Assembly (NCBI GenBank): GCA_947683625.1
Contig: CANTUR010000818.1
Coordinates: 864,333 to 928,332 of the forward strand
DNA from: Mallotus nudiflorus
Lineage: Eukaryota > Streptophyta > Magnoliopsida > Malpighiales > Euphorbiaceae
DNA length: 64,000 bases
Direction of reading: 5' to 3'
Made by a program: the position numbers and the translations under genes
Shown: positions 1 through 10,034 of the stretch, piece after piece
Layout of the letters: the number at the start of each line of letters is the position of its first letter
Numbering within the stretch: the stretch's first letter is position 1
Notes under the pieces: model-generated
What the model was told of the DNA's origin: nothing
Seen by the model: only the letters and a program-made list of their open reading frames with translations
Database searches by the model: none

Positions 1-242
1 TACAAGAAGGCTAACATGGTGGAGGATTAAATAAGTCATCTATGGATGCTTTGTGTTATCCTCAAGGTCCAGTTATAAAGAATAAGAGCTAAAAGATTTA
101 AAGAAACTCTATAAGGATTTATGAAGTTAATTTGGCATGTACTAAGAATAGTTGAAGTTGAAGATGAAGAAGAGTTTAGTTTTCTTCATTTAATGCCAAT
201 TTAAGAGCTCTGCATGGTTATGCAATTTAGAGACATGGTTGT
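1..242 (+). repeat. left part of an older LTR-like repeat split by solo LTR K
   Basis: No coding region is seen. The stretch ends exactly where solo LTR K begins and appears to continue at 2533, so both pieces probably belong to one older repeat. I infer an LTR or untranslated region of a gypsy element, perhaps Athila-like, from the style of the continuation (TATA box and CACGGC/CACACAG motifs). No protein domain supports this. Confidence 0.35.
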
Positions 243-2532
243 TGTAAGCACCAATTTCATATGCAATTATGCACGCGTGCGATGAAAGCCCATATGATGA
301 AAATCCAATCAAGAATTGATCTCTGGTGTAGAGTTTCATGATTTAAAGGACTAAATTGCTACGTTTGGTGGATTTAATTGCAAAATTGGTTTTTTTAGGG
401 ATTTAATTGCAAAAATTAAAAACTTTTAAGGACCTTTTTTAAAATTTAATTAAAAAAATGTGTGATTGGCTAGCATTGTGTAATGCTGATCGACATTATG
501 TAATGCTGACCGACATTAGGTAATGCCAATCGACATTAAATAATGCTAATTAGCATTACGAATGTCGGTCGGCATTTCAAAATGCCGATTTTCACTAAAA
601 ATTAATTTTTTACATTGAAAATTGATTTTTTCATCATTTCTTAACTTTTTCATTAGTCTAGGACACCACGTGTCCCTATGTGTGTGAGTCTTTGATTTTT
701 TCAAAACTCTATCAGCCATCGTTTTATCTTAATTTTGAAAGTTCAAAAAAAAAACCCAGACTACTAAGACTCCTCTTCCCGCTCCTAATATCGTGCAACT
801 TTCCTTATGTTATCGTAGGAGGAGGAGGTTGTTAGGCTAGACCTTAAAAGCTGAGAGGCAGAGTCTATGAAAGGGGAGAAAGAAAAAAAAAGGCTGCGAA
901 AAAACCCTAGTTATTTTCTTTATTGTGTAGAAAGCTACATACCTTAGCTCTTCATTTTTTATTTTCAAAACCTTCGGGAAATCAACAAAAATATGTTCTT
1001 TGCTTTTAAAGTCTAGGAAATCAAGAAAAAAAAACAACATAATCAATCTCAAAATGGTGACAATCCCAATCTGAGGAGAATTCAAACAACATTTGCACAA
1101 CATCCCCTACTCTTTTTTTCTATTCTTTTTATTTTGATATGATTTCTTTGTTTTATTTATTGATTGAGTTATTACTGATTAAATATTTTGTTGTGTTTTT
1201 TTTTTATTTTTTTTATTGGTGTTCTGTAGTGCTCTGGATGTGAGGTTGGTGATGTGAGATTTTGGTAATAGCTACATTGAAGAAATCCATGGGATGCCAT
1301 GGACTGAATTTTGTGAAATCCCCGTAGAATTTGAGGATTATTATTTTCTGTGATATTTTTGCTTTTACTAGGTTGTAATTAATTTTCTTTAATTTTCTGC
1401 ACTGTAGATTGTAATAGCCCTAATAGAGGGAAATTGGTGGAATTCTAATTCTTTACACTAAAAATTGATTAGTAATCTAGGCTCAATTTGGTAAAATTCA
1501 ATTAAAATCAATGATGGAAGTAAATTAATTTTAGGGTTGCATGAAATTGAATTAGGGTTTTTTAGAAAAATCACATAAAATTGTTGTTTTTATTTATTTT
1601 TGGTATGTTTGTTGAATTGAGTTTTATTTTTGAGTCTCATGCCTTTTGGGCCTCAAGCCCATGTTAGGTTCTAACTCATTTAATAAATAGGTTTAAAAAT
1701 GATTTTTAGGTTTTAATTTATTTAAAATTAATTTAGGCCCATTTAGGTTAATTAAATTTAGGCCCACTATTAATTAATAAAATTAACTTAGACTTTAATT
1801 TAGCCCACTAATGTATTTTTATTTCTTTTTAAAATTAATTAGACCTTAGGCCCATTTCTAGTTAATTAAAATTAATTTAGATTTAGCTTAACCCATTAAT
1901 TTCATTTCTTTTAAAATAAATAGACTTTGACTCTATTTTTTGAGTTAAAATTAAATTATACTTAGGTCCACTTAATAATCTAATTTCTTCTTTAAATTTT
2001 GTAGACAATAGGTCCATTCCCCTAGTTAATTAAAGCAAGTAGATTTAAGCTCACTAATTCAATTAAAATGTAGGCCCATCTTTAACCCATTTTACTTGTA
2101 AATAAAATATGTAAAATTAGCTAACTTTAATTAATAAAATTAATCTAGTTTAGACATAAGAACGCTGCCTTTTGTATACATTTTTACATGTAATTTTATG
2201 ACTTGATGCCTTTGGGTTAAATGGATGTTTAATTAAAGTTTACATAAAATTGAATGTAATTAGAGAATTAGTAATTCATAAAATAATTCTAAATGAACAA
2301 GAAACTAAGAGAAGTTAGTATTCCGTTCCCAGAATCTCCTAGTTATGGTGCTAGCTTTCTTTTAAAGAATCGAGTACCACCATTTTGATTTTTCCCAGTT
2401 ATTACCCTAGGTGGCAACTCCTCATCTCCATGCTATGTCTTTGTAATATAGTAGTGTGTTTCCTAGGGCCCTGAGGCCAAACAATGTCGCGGTTGCTAAA
2501 ATCTTAGGTGCGCACTAAACCCGGCGTCTATA
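243..2532 (+). mobile_element. solo LTR K, old Tat/Ogre-type LTR
   Basis: This is a diverged relative of the LTR of element A. Its start (TGTAAGCACCAATTT) aligns with the A start (TGTAGACACCCAATTT). A 'GGACTAAATTG' block follows near 348, and short ATGCCGATCGACATT-like palindromic repeats lie at 470-590. The last 240 bases (2290-2532) closely match the 3' end of the A LTR at 47180-47431. It ends CTATA where A ends CTACA. No tRNA-Arg primer site follows, so it is not a 5' LTR. Flanks GTTGT (238-242) and TTTGT (2533-2537) are an imperfect 5-bp target duplication. The divergence from A suggests that it is old. Confidence 0.7.
470..590 (+). repeat. degenerate palindromic short repeats in LTR K
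   Basis: About five units of roughly 20-25 bases alternate ATGC(T/C)GA(T/C)CGACATTA with its near-complement. An equivalent block with the core AATTCCGATCGGAATT lies at the same place in both LTRs of element A (42195-42300 and 59140-59230) and next to the antisense genes of A. Confidence 0.6.
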
Positions 2533-3250
2533 TTTGTTCTTGATTTGAAGCAACTTTAAGTGGACTATTTGGAACCTGATACGGCTATGTGAAAGTTGTT
2601 GTTTCTAAGTCTAGTTTCTATCAGATTGAAGATTTAAAGGTAGACATGGCTGTATGTATTTTTGACACAGTTGTGCTTGAGAGTGTGTTTAGCAACATGG
2701 CTGTGTGCATTGTGGACACAGTTTTGTTTGGAAGTAAACATTTCAAGCGTGAAGTTATTAGAGTTATGCACGGCTGTGCGCCTATTCCACACAGTCATAT
2801 GCAACGAAAAAGATTGAAATGCTTATTTTAATTAGGCTTTTATATTGTTTACTTTGGGATATTTATTTTTTCCATCTTTACCTTATTTATGTTGGAGTAT
2901 AAATACATGTGTGCTGAAAACACAATCGGTTAAGTTATATGATTAATTGGAAGTTTTGTTAATCGTTTTACTTTTTTTTTTTTTTTTTATGTTCTTGAGT
3001 GAATACATTTCAAACTTGTTAAGTAATTAATCAAACCTTGTGGCATCTTTACGGGTAAGGATTTTAAGAACTTGGCTTCCTTACGTTCTAGCTCTAATCA
3101 TCTTGACTTGTTTTGTAGCTTTATTGGGCGAGAAATTGAATTGATTAACGGGTACACATGTTTATTACCTGTGGGTTAGGGTTCAAAGGAATAATTATTG
3201 TGAATTCTTTGATCAACTATAGACCATCTTTTCGGTATTTTATTATATTA
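2533..3250 (+). repeat. right part of the older LTR-like repeat, with TATA box
   Basis: This continues the sequence interrupted by K. It has repeated ATGGCTGT(A/G)TG..GACACAG motifs at 2645-2725 and a CACGGCTGTG..CACACAG pair near 2770-2800. A TATA box (TATAAATA, 2898-2905) is followed by a leader-like stretch to about 3230. The layout resembles an LTR promoter, possibly of an Athila-type element, but no LTR pair or primer site is visible. The short open frame at 2589-2831 has no recognisable domain. Confidence 0.35.
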
Positions 3251-3962
3251 ATAATTTTTCTCTTTAATTTAATAATTTTATTTAATAATTAGATAATAAA
3301 AATTAATAATTTTTATTAAATTATATTTTAAAAATAAATTATTTAAATTGATTTTACAAATTAAATTAAATTAAAGTTAAGTCTTAAATAGTTTAAATTT
3401 AAGAAATAAATAATAAAACTTTTGAATTCTTACAGAATAATACTGAAAATAGGTGTTAACATAATTAAATTAAAAAATAAAAAATAAAATTTTTAATCAA
3501 TAAATAACAAAAACTATCCAATTTTAATAGATCAATTAATAAGTAAACAATTTTTTTAGTAAATATCTTTGTTCCTTTGTATATTTATATATACTAGTCT
3601 ATTTTACGAGCATTCCACATGAATTTTATTAAGTTTACTCATTACTAAATTTAATTTAAGATTAACATATATTTAAAATATTTGATAGCTTTATTTATTT
3701 TGGCATAAAAAATTATTTACATCTCATATTTCTATTTTATCAGTACAAAAATTTACTTTTCTCATTTTTTTTAAAAAAAATTAGTTTTATGTATACCTCT
3801 TATATTAAATAATTTTTATTGTCATAACATATTGTATAATTTTTAGAATATTAATTTTTATTTATTTTTTTATACTATCATACACTATAATTTTTTATTT
3901 TAATTATAATGAATAACTAAATTAATCCTAACTCTATTTGAATTCCTTATTTTCTTAATATG
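3251..3962. other. AT-rich spacer without recognisable features
   Basis: Long A/T runs, no open frame of note and no inverted repeat that I could recognise. The last five bases (GTAAT) match the five bases after the 3' LTR of element G. Confidence 0.5.
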
Positions 3963-3967
3963 TAATT

Positions 3968-5602
3968 TGTAGACACTTGATTTTATCGGCTTGAAATAAA
4001 AATCCAATGATGAAATTAAATGAGCACTAGATGGGAAAGAACAGCCCGAAACTCTCAAAATGGACCTAAAGCCCAATTCTCATTTTATAAGCTCTAAACT
4101 GGGCCTCAGAAACTTAAGAGCCCATTAAGGCTCTAAAAGGGCCCATCAGGTGACGACGCCTCTATGATAGGAAAAGTGAAGAGGTGACTGTCCTGTTACA
4201 AAAAAAAAAAAAGGCCTAGTTGAGACAACTTCAATCTATTTTGTTCGCTACCATTTCATGTGGTCAGTCAAAATTTTACGTTAGTTTAGTTGCATTTCAT
4301 ATTTCTGCATATTTTTCACTATTCCCAAAATCACTATTCATATAATTAAATTTTTGTGCTTCAAATTTGTTCATTTTCAGGCACTTCATCAGAAGAATGA
4401 CGGGAGTATTTTTATATATTTTGTTAGTTAAAATTTTATGTGAATTTTGACTGCATTTGTATGCTTTTTGCAAAATTTATTATTATTTTTTACTATTTTA
4501 AATAAGCTCATTTTTAGTTTATAGAGGTAATGCCCCTTTTATTTGAGGGCGACGCCCCATTGCATCCATGATTAGAGGGCATGCCTCTTTGAAGAGACAT
4601 TGTCGTATTATTTTGTTTTTTTTATTTATAATTATATCATAGGGCTTATTCTTTATTTTGAAATATATTTGATTTTGATTTCTTTTAAAATTTAAGTGTG
4701 TAGGTTTGTCATTTTAATTTTTTTTTTCATGTTTTTATTTAATTATTAGATCTATGTTATTTTTGAATCTTATATATTTATCCTCATATAATTTGTCTTT
4801 TATGTATTTTCTTATTTATTTATTTTTAGTCTTCTTTATACAATTATTTTATTATCTTGCTTAATTAAATATTTATGTCGCTTATTGTTTTATTTATGAT
4901 TATTTGGTTTATGAATTAACTTTATGGTTTCCTTTTGTAGGATTCTATATATTTGTAGAGATTAATATTTTGTTATTTACAGGAAATATTAGGATGATTT
5001 TTAATCATCAAATAATTATTTCCTCTTGGAAACCTACTTAGGTTTATTTTCTTATTCATTAAGTAATTAATTAATTTTTTTTATTATTATTGTTGCATGT
5101 CAAAAGGGTTGTAACTCATTCCTCCTTCCTTATCTCTTTGCATGTGCACTTATTTATTTATCTTTATTTTTAGTGAATGTTTGCATTATTTGTAATAAAT
5201 GTCATGAACCACACCTAATTTGCATGCAATTGGAATTTAATGCAACTTGAACTTAATCATAATTGGGAAATTGATTGGAGCCAATTGCGATTTGCATGTA
5301 AATAAGAAAATAATTAAATAATTAAAGGTAATAAAACACATAATACAAACAAAGGCCAACTGCAAGGTTAGGTGGGCATTCCAAAAGCCCAAACCCAATT
5401 TCCGAACCCAATATAAAAGGACGATTTTGGGGCCTTCCGTGAAATCCAGTTGCTATACAGTGTATCCCCAGGTCTTATCTGAGTGGCGACTACATCTCCG
5501 ATATGGGCCTAAAGCCCATTTTGTATTTCCTAATGAGCCTCGAGCCCACATAGTGCTATGGTCATCGTACACTTGGGCGCGTGCTAAACCCCGTTGCCTA
5601 CA
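3968..5602 (+). repeat. 5' LTR of element G (internally deleted)
   Basis: It starts TGTAGACACTTG and ends GCCTACA. It matches 10035-12350 at both ends but lacks about 650-700 bases that the 3' LTR has between about 10300 and 10960. The flank of that gap is a poly-A run (4198-4211). It carries the 'GACGCC/GGCGTC-like' short motifs at 4150-4165 and 4545-4600, and an AATATAAAAGG box at 5409-5419 upstream of its 3' end. Confidence 0.8.
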
Positions 5603-5603
5603 A

Positions 5604-5622
5604 TGGTGACTCCACTAGGGAT
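5604..5622 (+). other. primer-binding site of element G (tRNA-Arg)
   Basis: TGGTGACTCCACTAGGGAT lies one base after the LTR end. From memory of plant tRNA-Arg(ACG), whose 3' end is GTGGAGTCG plus CCA, this is its near-perfect complement. Ogre/Tat elements are known to use tRNA-Arg. Element A has the same site with one difference. Confidence 0.8.
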
Positions 5623-6400
5623 AGAGAAACTGATTCCAGTATTTTGTATTTTATCATTTTTAATTATTATTTTATTTCTTTTACATCTTTTGCATTCACT
5701 ACACATTTTCACATAATGAGCACTCAGTCCCTAAATAACCTGATGATAGTCATTGCTTTGTTGTTTGTGTTTCACTCAAACCTGGTGGTGGATATTTGAT
5801 TATTATCACTCATAGCACATACTTATCCACGTCATATGGACCCCTTGAGTGGGGAGATGTAATGGAGGTATATTATTGTAGGAGCCAAAACCTTTTATCC
5901 TAAAACTCAAGCTCATGTAATGACTTAACAATTTCCTTTAGGATATTCCAAAATGCATGTGTTTAATGCTATATGGCAGACCTTAGCATAAAATCTTGGC
6001 CCATTGTAAATGGACTGTGTCAAAATAGGCCTTTAATACCTATATGACCCATTATGATGGACCTTATTTTTATGCACATGCTTACTAGTTGTTTGTTCAT
6101 TTTGAGCTTTCTCTTGCATACATTGATTTTGTTATCCCCCGTTGATAATTGAAACCCAAACCAAAAATCCTAGGACAACTCGCTATCAAATATATGTATA
6201 GAGGAATAAAGGTGGAAGTGATCATGCCTAAATTCATTGCTTATTTGTTTATTTATCTATTTCTATTCACGTTATTAAAAAAATATTGCATTTCATTAAT
6301 ACATGACATTCATTTTAATTTTGAAAAAAAAAAGATCATTTTTCCTAGTCATAAGCCTTTTCTTATTTAAAAGAAAATCAAAGGAATTTGGTCCACCAGT
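5623..6400 (+). other. untranslated leader of element G
   Basis: Between primer site and gag there is no long open frame. The small open frames at 5581-5799 and 6149-6370 show no conserved domain. Direct comparison with the element A leader (47452-47884) shows similar phrases such as 'TAATGGCTTAGTTATTTCCCTTAGGAT', given here as TAATGACTTAACAATTTCC (5918-5936) versus its A counterpart near 47810, so this is element sequence. Confidence 0.6.
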
Positions 6401-6439
6401 ATCAAAGATATAATCAGACAATTGAGACCACTTAACAAG

Positions 6440-7276
6440 GGAGTAGAATGGCATGACCCTCTAACTTTGATGTTGAACCTTTCAAGAAAAAACTATTGAA
6501 AGAGATTGGGGATGACATGCAATAAATGATTAGAGACATGTTTGTTGAGATGATAGGAAATATGACCATGAATGGAGAAGACTTTGAAAATAGAACTGTT
6601 GTTGGTGAGCCATTCAAAGAAAAATTGAAAGCACTGGTAGATCTAACAAAGTTAAAATGGATGAAAGACATGCAACAAGTGGATCAATTGTAGTTTGTAC
6701 TGAAGAAGCATGGGTTCAATCCTAACCTTGCAAACTTAGATATGGATTTGGAGGAGGAAGAACCATTGCCTCTAAAATACAAATTTTTGAATATGAAAAA
6801 AATACTCTGGCATTGATGATCCTCATATGCACCTGAAGTAGTATGTCACTTACATGAAGGCCACTAGGTTGTCAAAAGCTCAGACTGTCAAACAATTTTC
6901 ATTGTCTTTGGAAGGAGTTACTATTAAGTGGTACTATACTTTGAATCCACATGTTCAGCAAGACTATAATTAACTATGTTATGCTTTCATTAAGCAGTAT
7001 GGGTTGAGTTCAAAATTTGAAGTCTCCCTTCAAGAGCTACAAAATACAACTCAAGGATCATATAAACCTTCCATAGGCTTCTTAGACAAATGGAGTGGAA
7101 AGCTAGCTCAAATGAAGCATAGACCTGCAAAATCAGACCAACTGATTATAGCCATAAAAGCCTGCATTTTACCTATGGCTAACAAATTAAAGGACATAAG
7201 CATAAGGGACTTCAAAGAGTTATACTGTTTTAGAGTACAAGTTGAAGCTAACTTGAATTTAGACATTCATGAGTAG
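6440..7276 (+). pseudogene. gag: broken gag of element G (Tat-type)
   Basis: Gag forms the particle core and packages element RNA. Reading across frames, the region shows the order typical of the retrotransposon Gag domain: a 'DDPHMHLK.YVTYMKA' stretch near 6815-6860, 'FSLSLEGVTIKWYYTLNP' near 6895-6950, 'AFIKQYG' near 6985, and then a clean frame of 90 codons (7004-7276) with LQELQNTTQGS and 'FLDKWSGKLAQMKHRP'. Stops and frame changes at several points before 7004 show that it is dead. No zinc knuckle is seen. Of the protein genes of element G, only this one leaves a trace. Confidence 0.7.
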
Positions 7277-8729
7277 TTGTTTGTCAATTGAGACTATAAT
7301 AACTCAAAACCATGTTTTGCTGCACCATTTTTTCTTTAGTGCTAATAAATGTTTGATTGTCTAATTTACATGAGTATAAGTTTATTATAATTGTGCATGT
7401 AAACTTATGCTTGAATGAGAGAGAGATTTTAAAAAAACCCATAAAATGAGAGGACTAAAATATCATAATTAACTTTCAAACTTTCCTTCGGGCACATTTA
7501 ACCTAGTTTTCCCTAAAATAAATTACTCACATTCATCCAAAAAAAAAAAGGAAGGAAAATAAGGGGAAAGAAAAAGGAAAATCTTTTTTGTGCCACCAAT
7601 ATTTGAAAAGTTAAGAGCAATCCTTTGAAAGTCCTTATTCTTAAATAAAACTCCCACCAATTATGAGTTGAAAAATAGTTAATTAAAAAACCTGCAAAAG
7701 GCTAACAAATAACAAGCATAACATAGCATGCCTAATTATAACAGAGAAGTAATCATATGAAGATAGTCATGATTGACACATTGTCAGAACGTGAAGTGTC
7801 AAACATGGACTCATCAGTTTTACAGCAATTAACAGCAGGAGTGACATCAAAATTTGATAATCAATAGAAAGAGCTATCAGCAACTAAAGTGACAATATGA
7901 ACATCGAGCATAACAAAAGTGGTTGACCATCACCATGAATTTGCAACTACCCATCTAGGTTGAAAAATCCTAGAAAAGGAGTGACCTAGGCAAAATAGGG
8001 AAAATAAAAAAAAGGAAAAAAAATGAAAGACCCAACTAGGTTTGAAAAACTCTTAGAAAAGGAGCAACCTAGGCAAAAAAGGGAATATAAAATGCAATCG
8101 ATTGCATTTTCATTTTAAAAAGAGAATTTCAAGAGATTGTAAGATTCTATTTAGTGGTGCGAAAGTGGGAAAGTCTATCAAGTCCTTAACTAGGGGCTAA
8201 TTTTTTAGATGAGTTAAGCCTTCTGAATAATAGAGTTTTCCAATAAGTTCCTTCCATTAGGGGAAAAACAGAGTCTCTTCTATACTAAGGGTTAAGCACA
8301 ACTGTCATACTATAATAAAGCATTCCATAAAGGTGACTAAACAAGGGGGCATATGTTGTCATTACCCTAATTCGTCCATGAGAGGGTCCTAATTTTTATT
8401 CCATTTGGAAAGACTCAACTTTTGGATTCGAATTCTTTGGATTCTGATTTGGCTAAATCATTTAAGATTTCTTGTTTTCTTTTAGTTTATGCCTATATAA
8501 AATTTTTGCGAGAATTATTTTGACATCTCATACATGTGCGCATTAGAATAAATGCATATTTTCTGTAAGCATTCCACACACCATATGAGCGTGTGTTGTC
8601 AAATCACTTTTAAGAGTTTTCAAAGATCACAACCATGCATGCATCATTTTTTTTTAACTCTTTTTGCATGATTTTTTTAGAATGAGCTAGTTCAAGCACT
8701 TTAGATGTAGTTTTGTTGTTATGATTTTT
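7277..8729 (+). other. non-coding interior of element G after gag
   Basis: No protein domain was found on either strand. Two related units of about 75 bases (7955-8025 and 8030-8100) repeat ACTAGGTTGAAAAA-TCCTAGAAAAGGAG(T/C)(G/A)ACCTAGGCAAAA. The phrase resembles the sequence just after pol in element A (53310-53400, 'AAAACC..AAAGGCTGGTTAGGCAAAA'). Pol therefore seems to have been removed cleanly, joining gag to the post-pol region. Confidence 0.55.
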
Positions 8730-9400
8730 GCCTGATGCATGTGAGGCTACACAACTTATTTTGAATTGATCTTATTTAATTGTCTCCACCTAACACCCCA
8801 TAGGCTATATGACACTTTTTATTTCTCTTTATTTGTTGTTTTTTTAGCCTGACGCCCCAAAGGCTACATGGCTTGTTTTGGTTGATTTCACCTAATGCTC
8901 ATGTGGCTATATAGCCTATTGTGATTTCATCTGCTTGACGCCCTAGAGGCTACATATAGTTTTTTTATTTGATCTTACTTGATGCATATATTTTTTTGTT
9001 TGTTGATTTTACCTCTTTCCCCCCGATGCTATATGGTATTTGTTGGTGTTGTTCGCCTGACTCATGCATGTTATATAACTTTTTTTTGTGGTTCCCACCT
9101 GACACCTGTGTGGCTATATGGCTTTCCCTTGTGTTTTCTTGCCCAACACCTGCGTGATTATATGGCTTTCCTTTTTGTTTTCCTGCCTAACGCCTACTTG
9201 GCTATATGGCTTTCCCTTGTGCTTTCCCCTCTAATGCCTGCATTTCTTTATGTTTTCCTACTTGATGCCTGCATGCTATAAATCTTTCCCTTGTCTTTTC
9301 TTGCTTAACACCTGTATGGCTATATGGCTTCTCTTATATTTTTTCGCTAGATGTCTACATGGCTATATGGCTTCCCTTGTTGTTATCTTTCTTGCCCCAT
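8730..9400 (+). repeat. minisatellite array of about 45-bp units in element G
   Basis: About 13-14 degenerate units, each with CCTGA(C/T)GCC followed by TGGCTATATGGCTTTCC and a T-rich spacer. Clear unit anchors (GGCTATATGGC-like) lie near 9111, 9157, 9200, 9318 and 9361, spaced 43-46 bases or multiples of that. It lies between the coding remnant and the 3' LTR, where Tat elements are known to carry tandem repeats. The open frames here (8969-9281) arise from the repeat and show no domain. Confidence 0.75.
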
Positions 9401-9671
9401 GTTTGCTTATCAAAGTATGAATGAGTGGCTGATCAAAATGAACTCTCAAGGATCATGGTCATATTTCAAAATTGAAGAATTCATTTTCCAGTTTGATTAA
9501 CTCGTAGTAGGTGGTGAAATCGTGTCCTACTCAGGAAGATCGGGTGTTCGAGTGGCATTTATGTTTGAAACTGAAAAGGCGCATGAGAGAAAGAAAAGGA
9601 AAAAAAGATTTTTTAAAAAGAGAAAAAGGAAATTTTTTTGAAAAATAAATTAATATAAAATTTGAAAAGCG

Positions 9672-9912
9672 ATCTCTCAGGTTGTACCCTGAGGTTGATA
9701 GCATAAAATTCAAAAAGCAACCTCTCGAGTTGTACCTCGAGGTTGACGGTTCAAATTTTGAGAAAATTACCTCTCAGGTTGTTCCCTGAGGTTGACGACA
9801 CAAAATTGAAAAAGCGACCTCTTTAGTTGTACCCCGAGATTAACAGCTCAAATTTTGAAAAATTACCTCTCAGGTTGTACCCCAAGGATGACAGTTTAGA
9901 ATTTGAAGAATT
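9672..9912 (+). repeat. five 48-49-bp tandem repeats with internal palindrome, element G
   Basis: Units begin at about 9672, 9720, 9769, 9817 and 9865, spaced 48-49 bases. Each holds an inverted repeat of the form ACCTCTCAGG-TTGTAC-CCTGAGGTTGA. In the second unit it is CCTCTCGAG..CTCGAGG, so the stem keeps pairing while its bases differ. It sits 120 bases before the 3' LTR. Confidence 0.8.
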
Positions 9913-10034
9913 TATTTTTTTAAAAGAATCTCAAGATATAATGTATCCTTTTAATTTTTTTTATTATTATACATGTTGATTTTTAAAAAATATTTGATTG
10001 TATGAATTTGATTTTTTAAAAAATTGAGGCAAAC
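9913..10034 (+). other. 3' end of element G interior with weak polypurine tract
   Basis: T-rich stretch that ends AAAAAATTGAGGCAAAC directly before the 3' LTR. The purine tract that primes plus-strand DNA synthesis is weak compared with element A (ACAAAGGGGGGCAAC). Confidence 0.5.

Noticed and set aside
2589..2831. 80-codon open frame with repeated 'MAVCIxDTV'
   Set aside because: It comes from short repeats in an LTR-like region with the TATA box downstream of it; no protein family recognised.
8969..9281. Cys/Pro/Phe-rich small secreted protein
   Set aside because: The frame is created by the 45-bp minisatellite and breaks in the neighbouring units.
9672..9912. CRISPR-like array of 48-bp repeats
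   Set aside because: Units are directly tandem with no unique spacers, in a plant retroelement.
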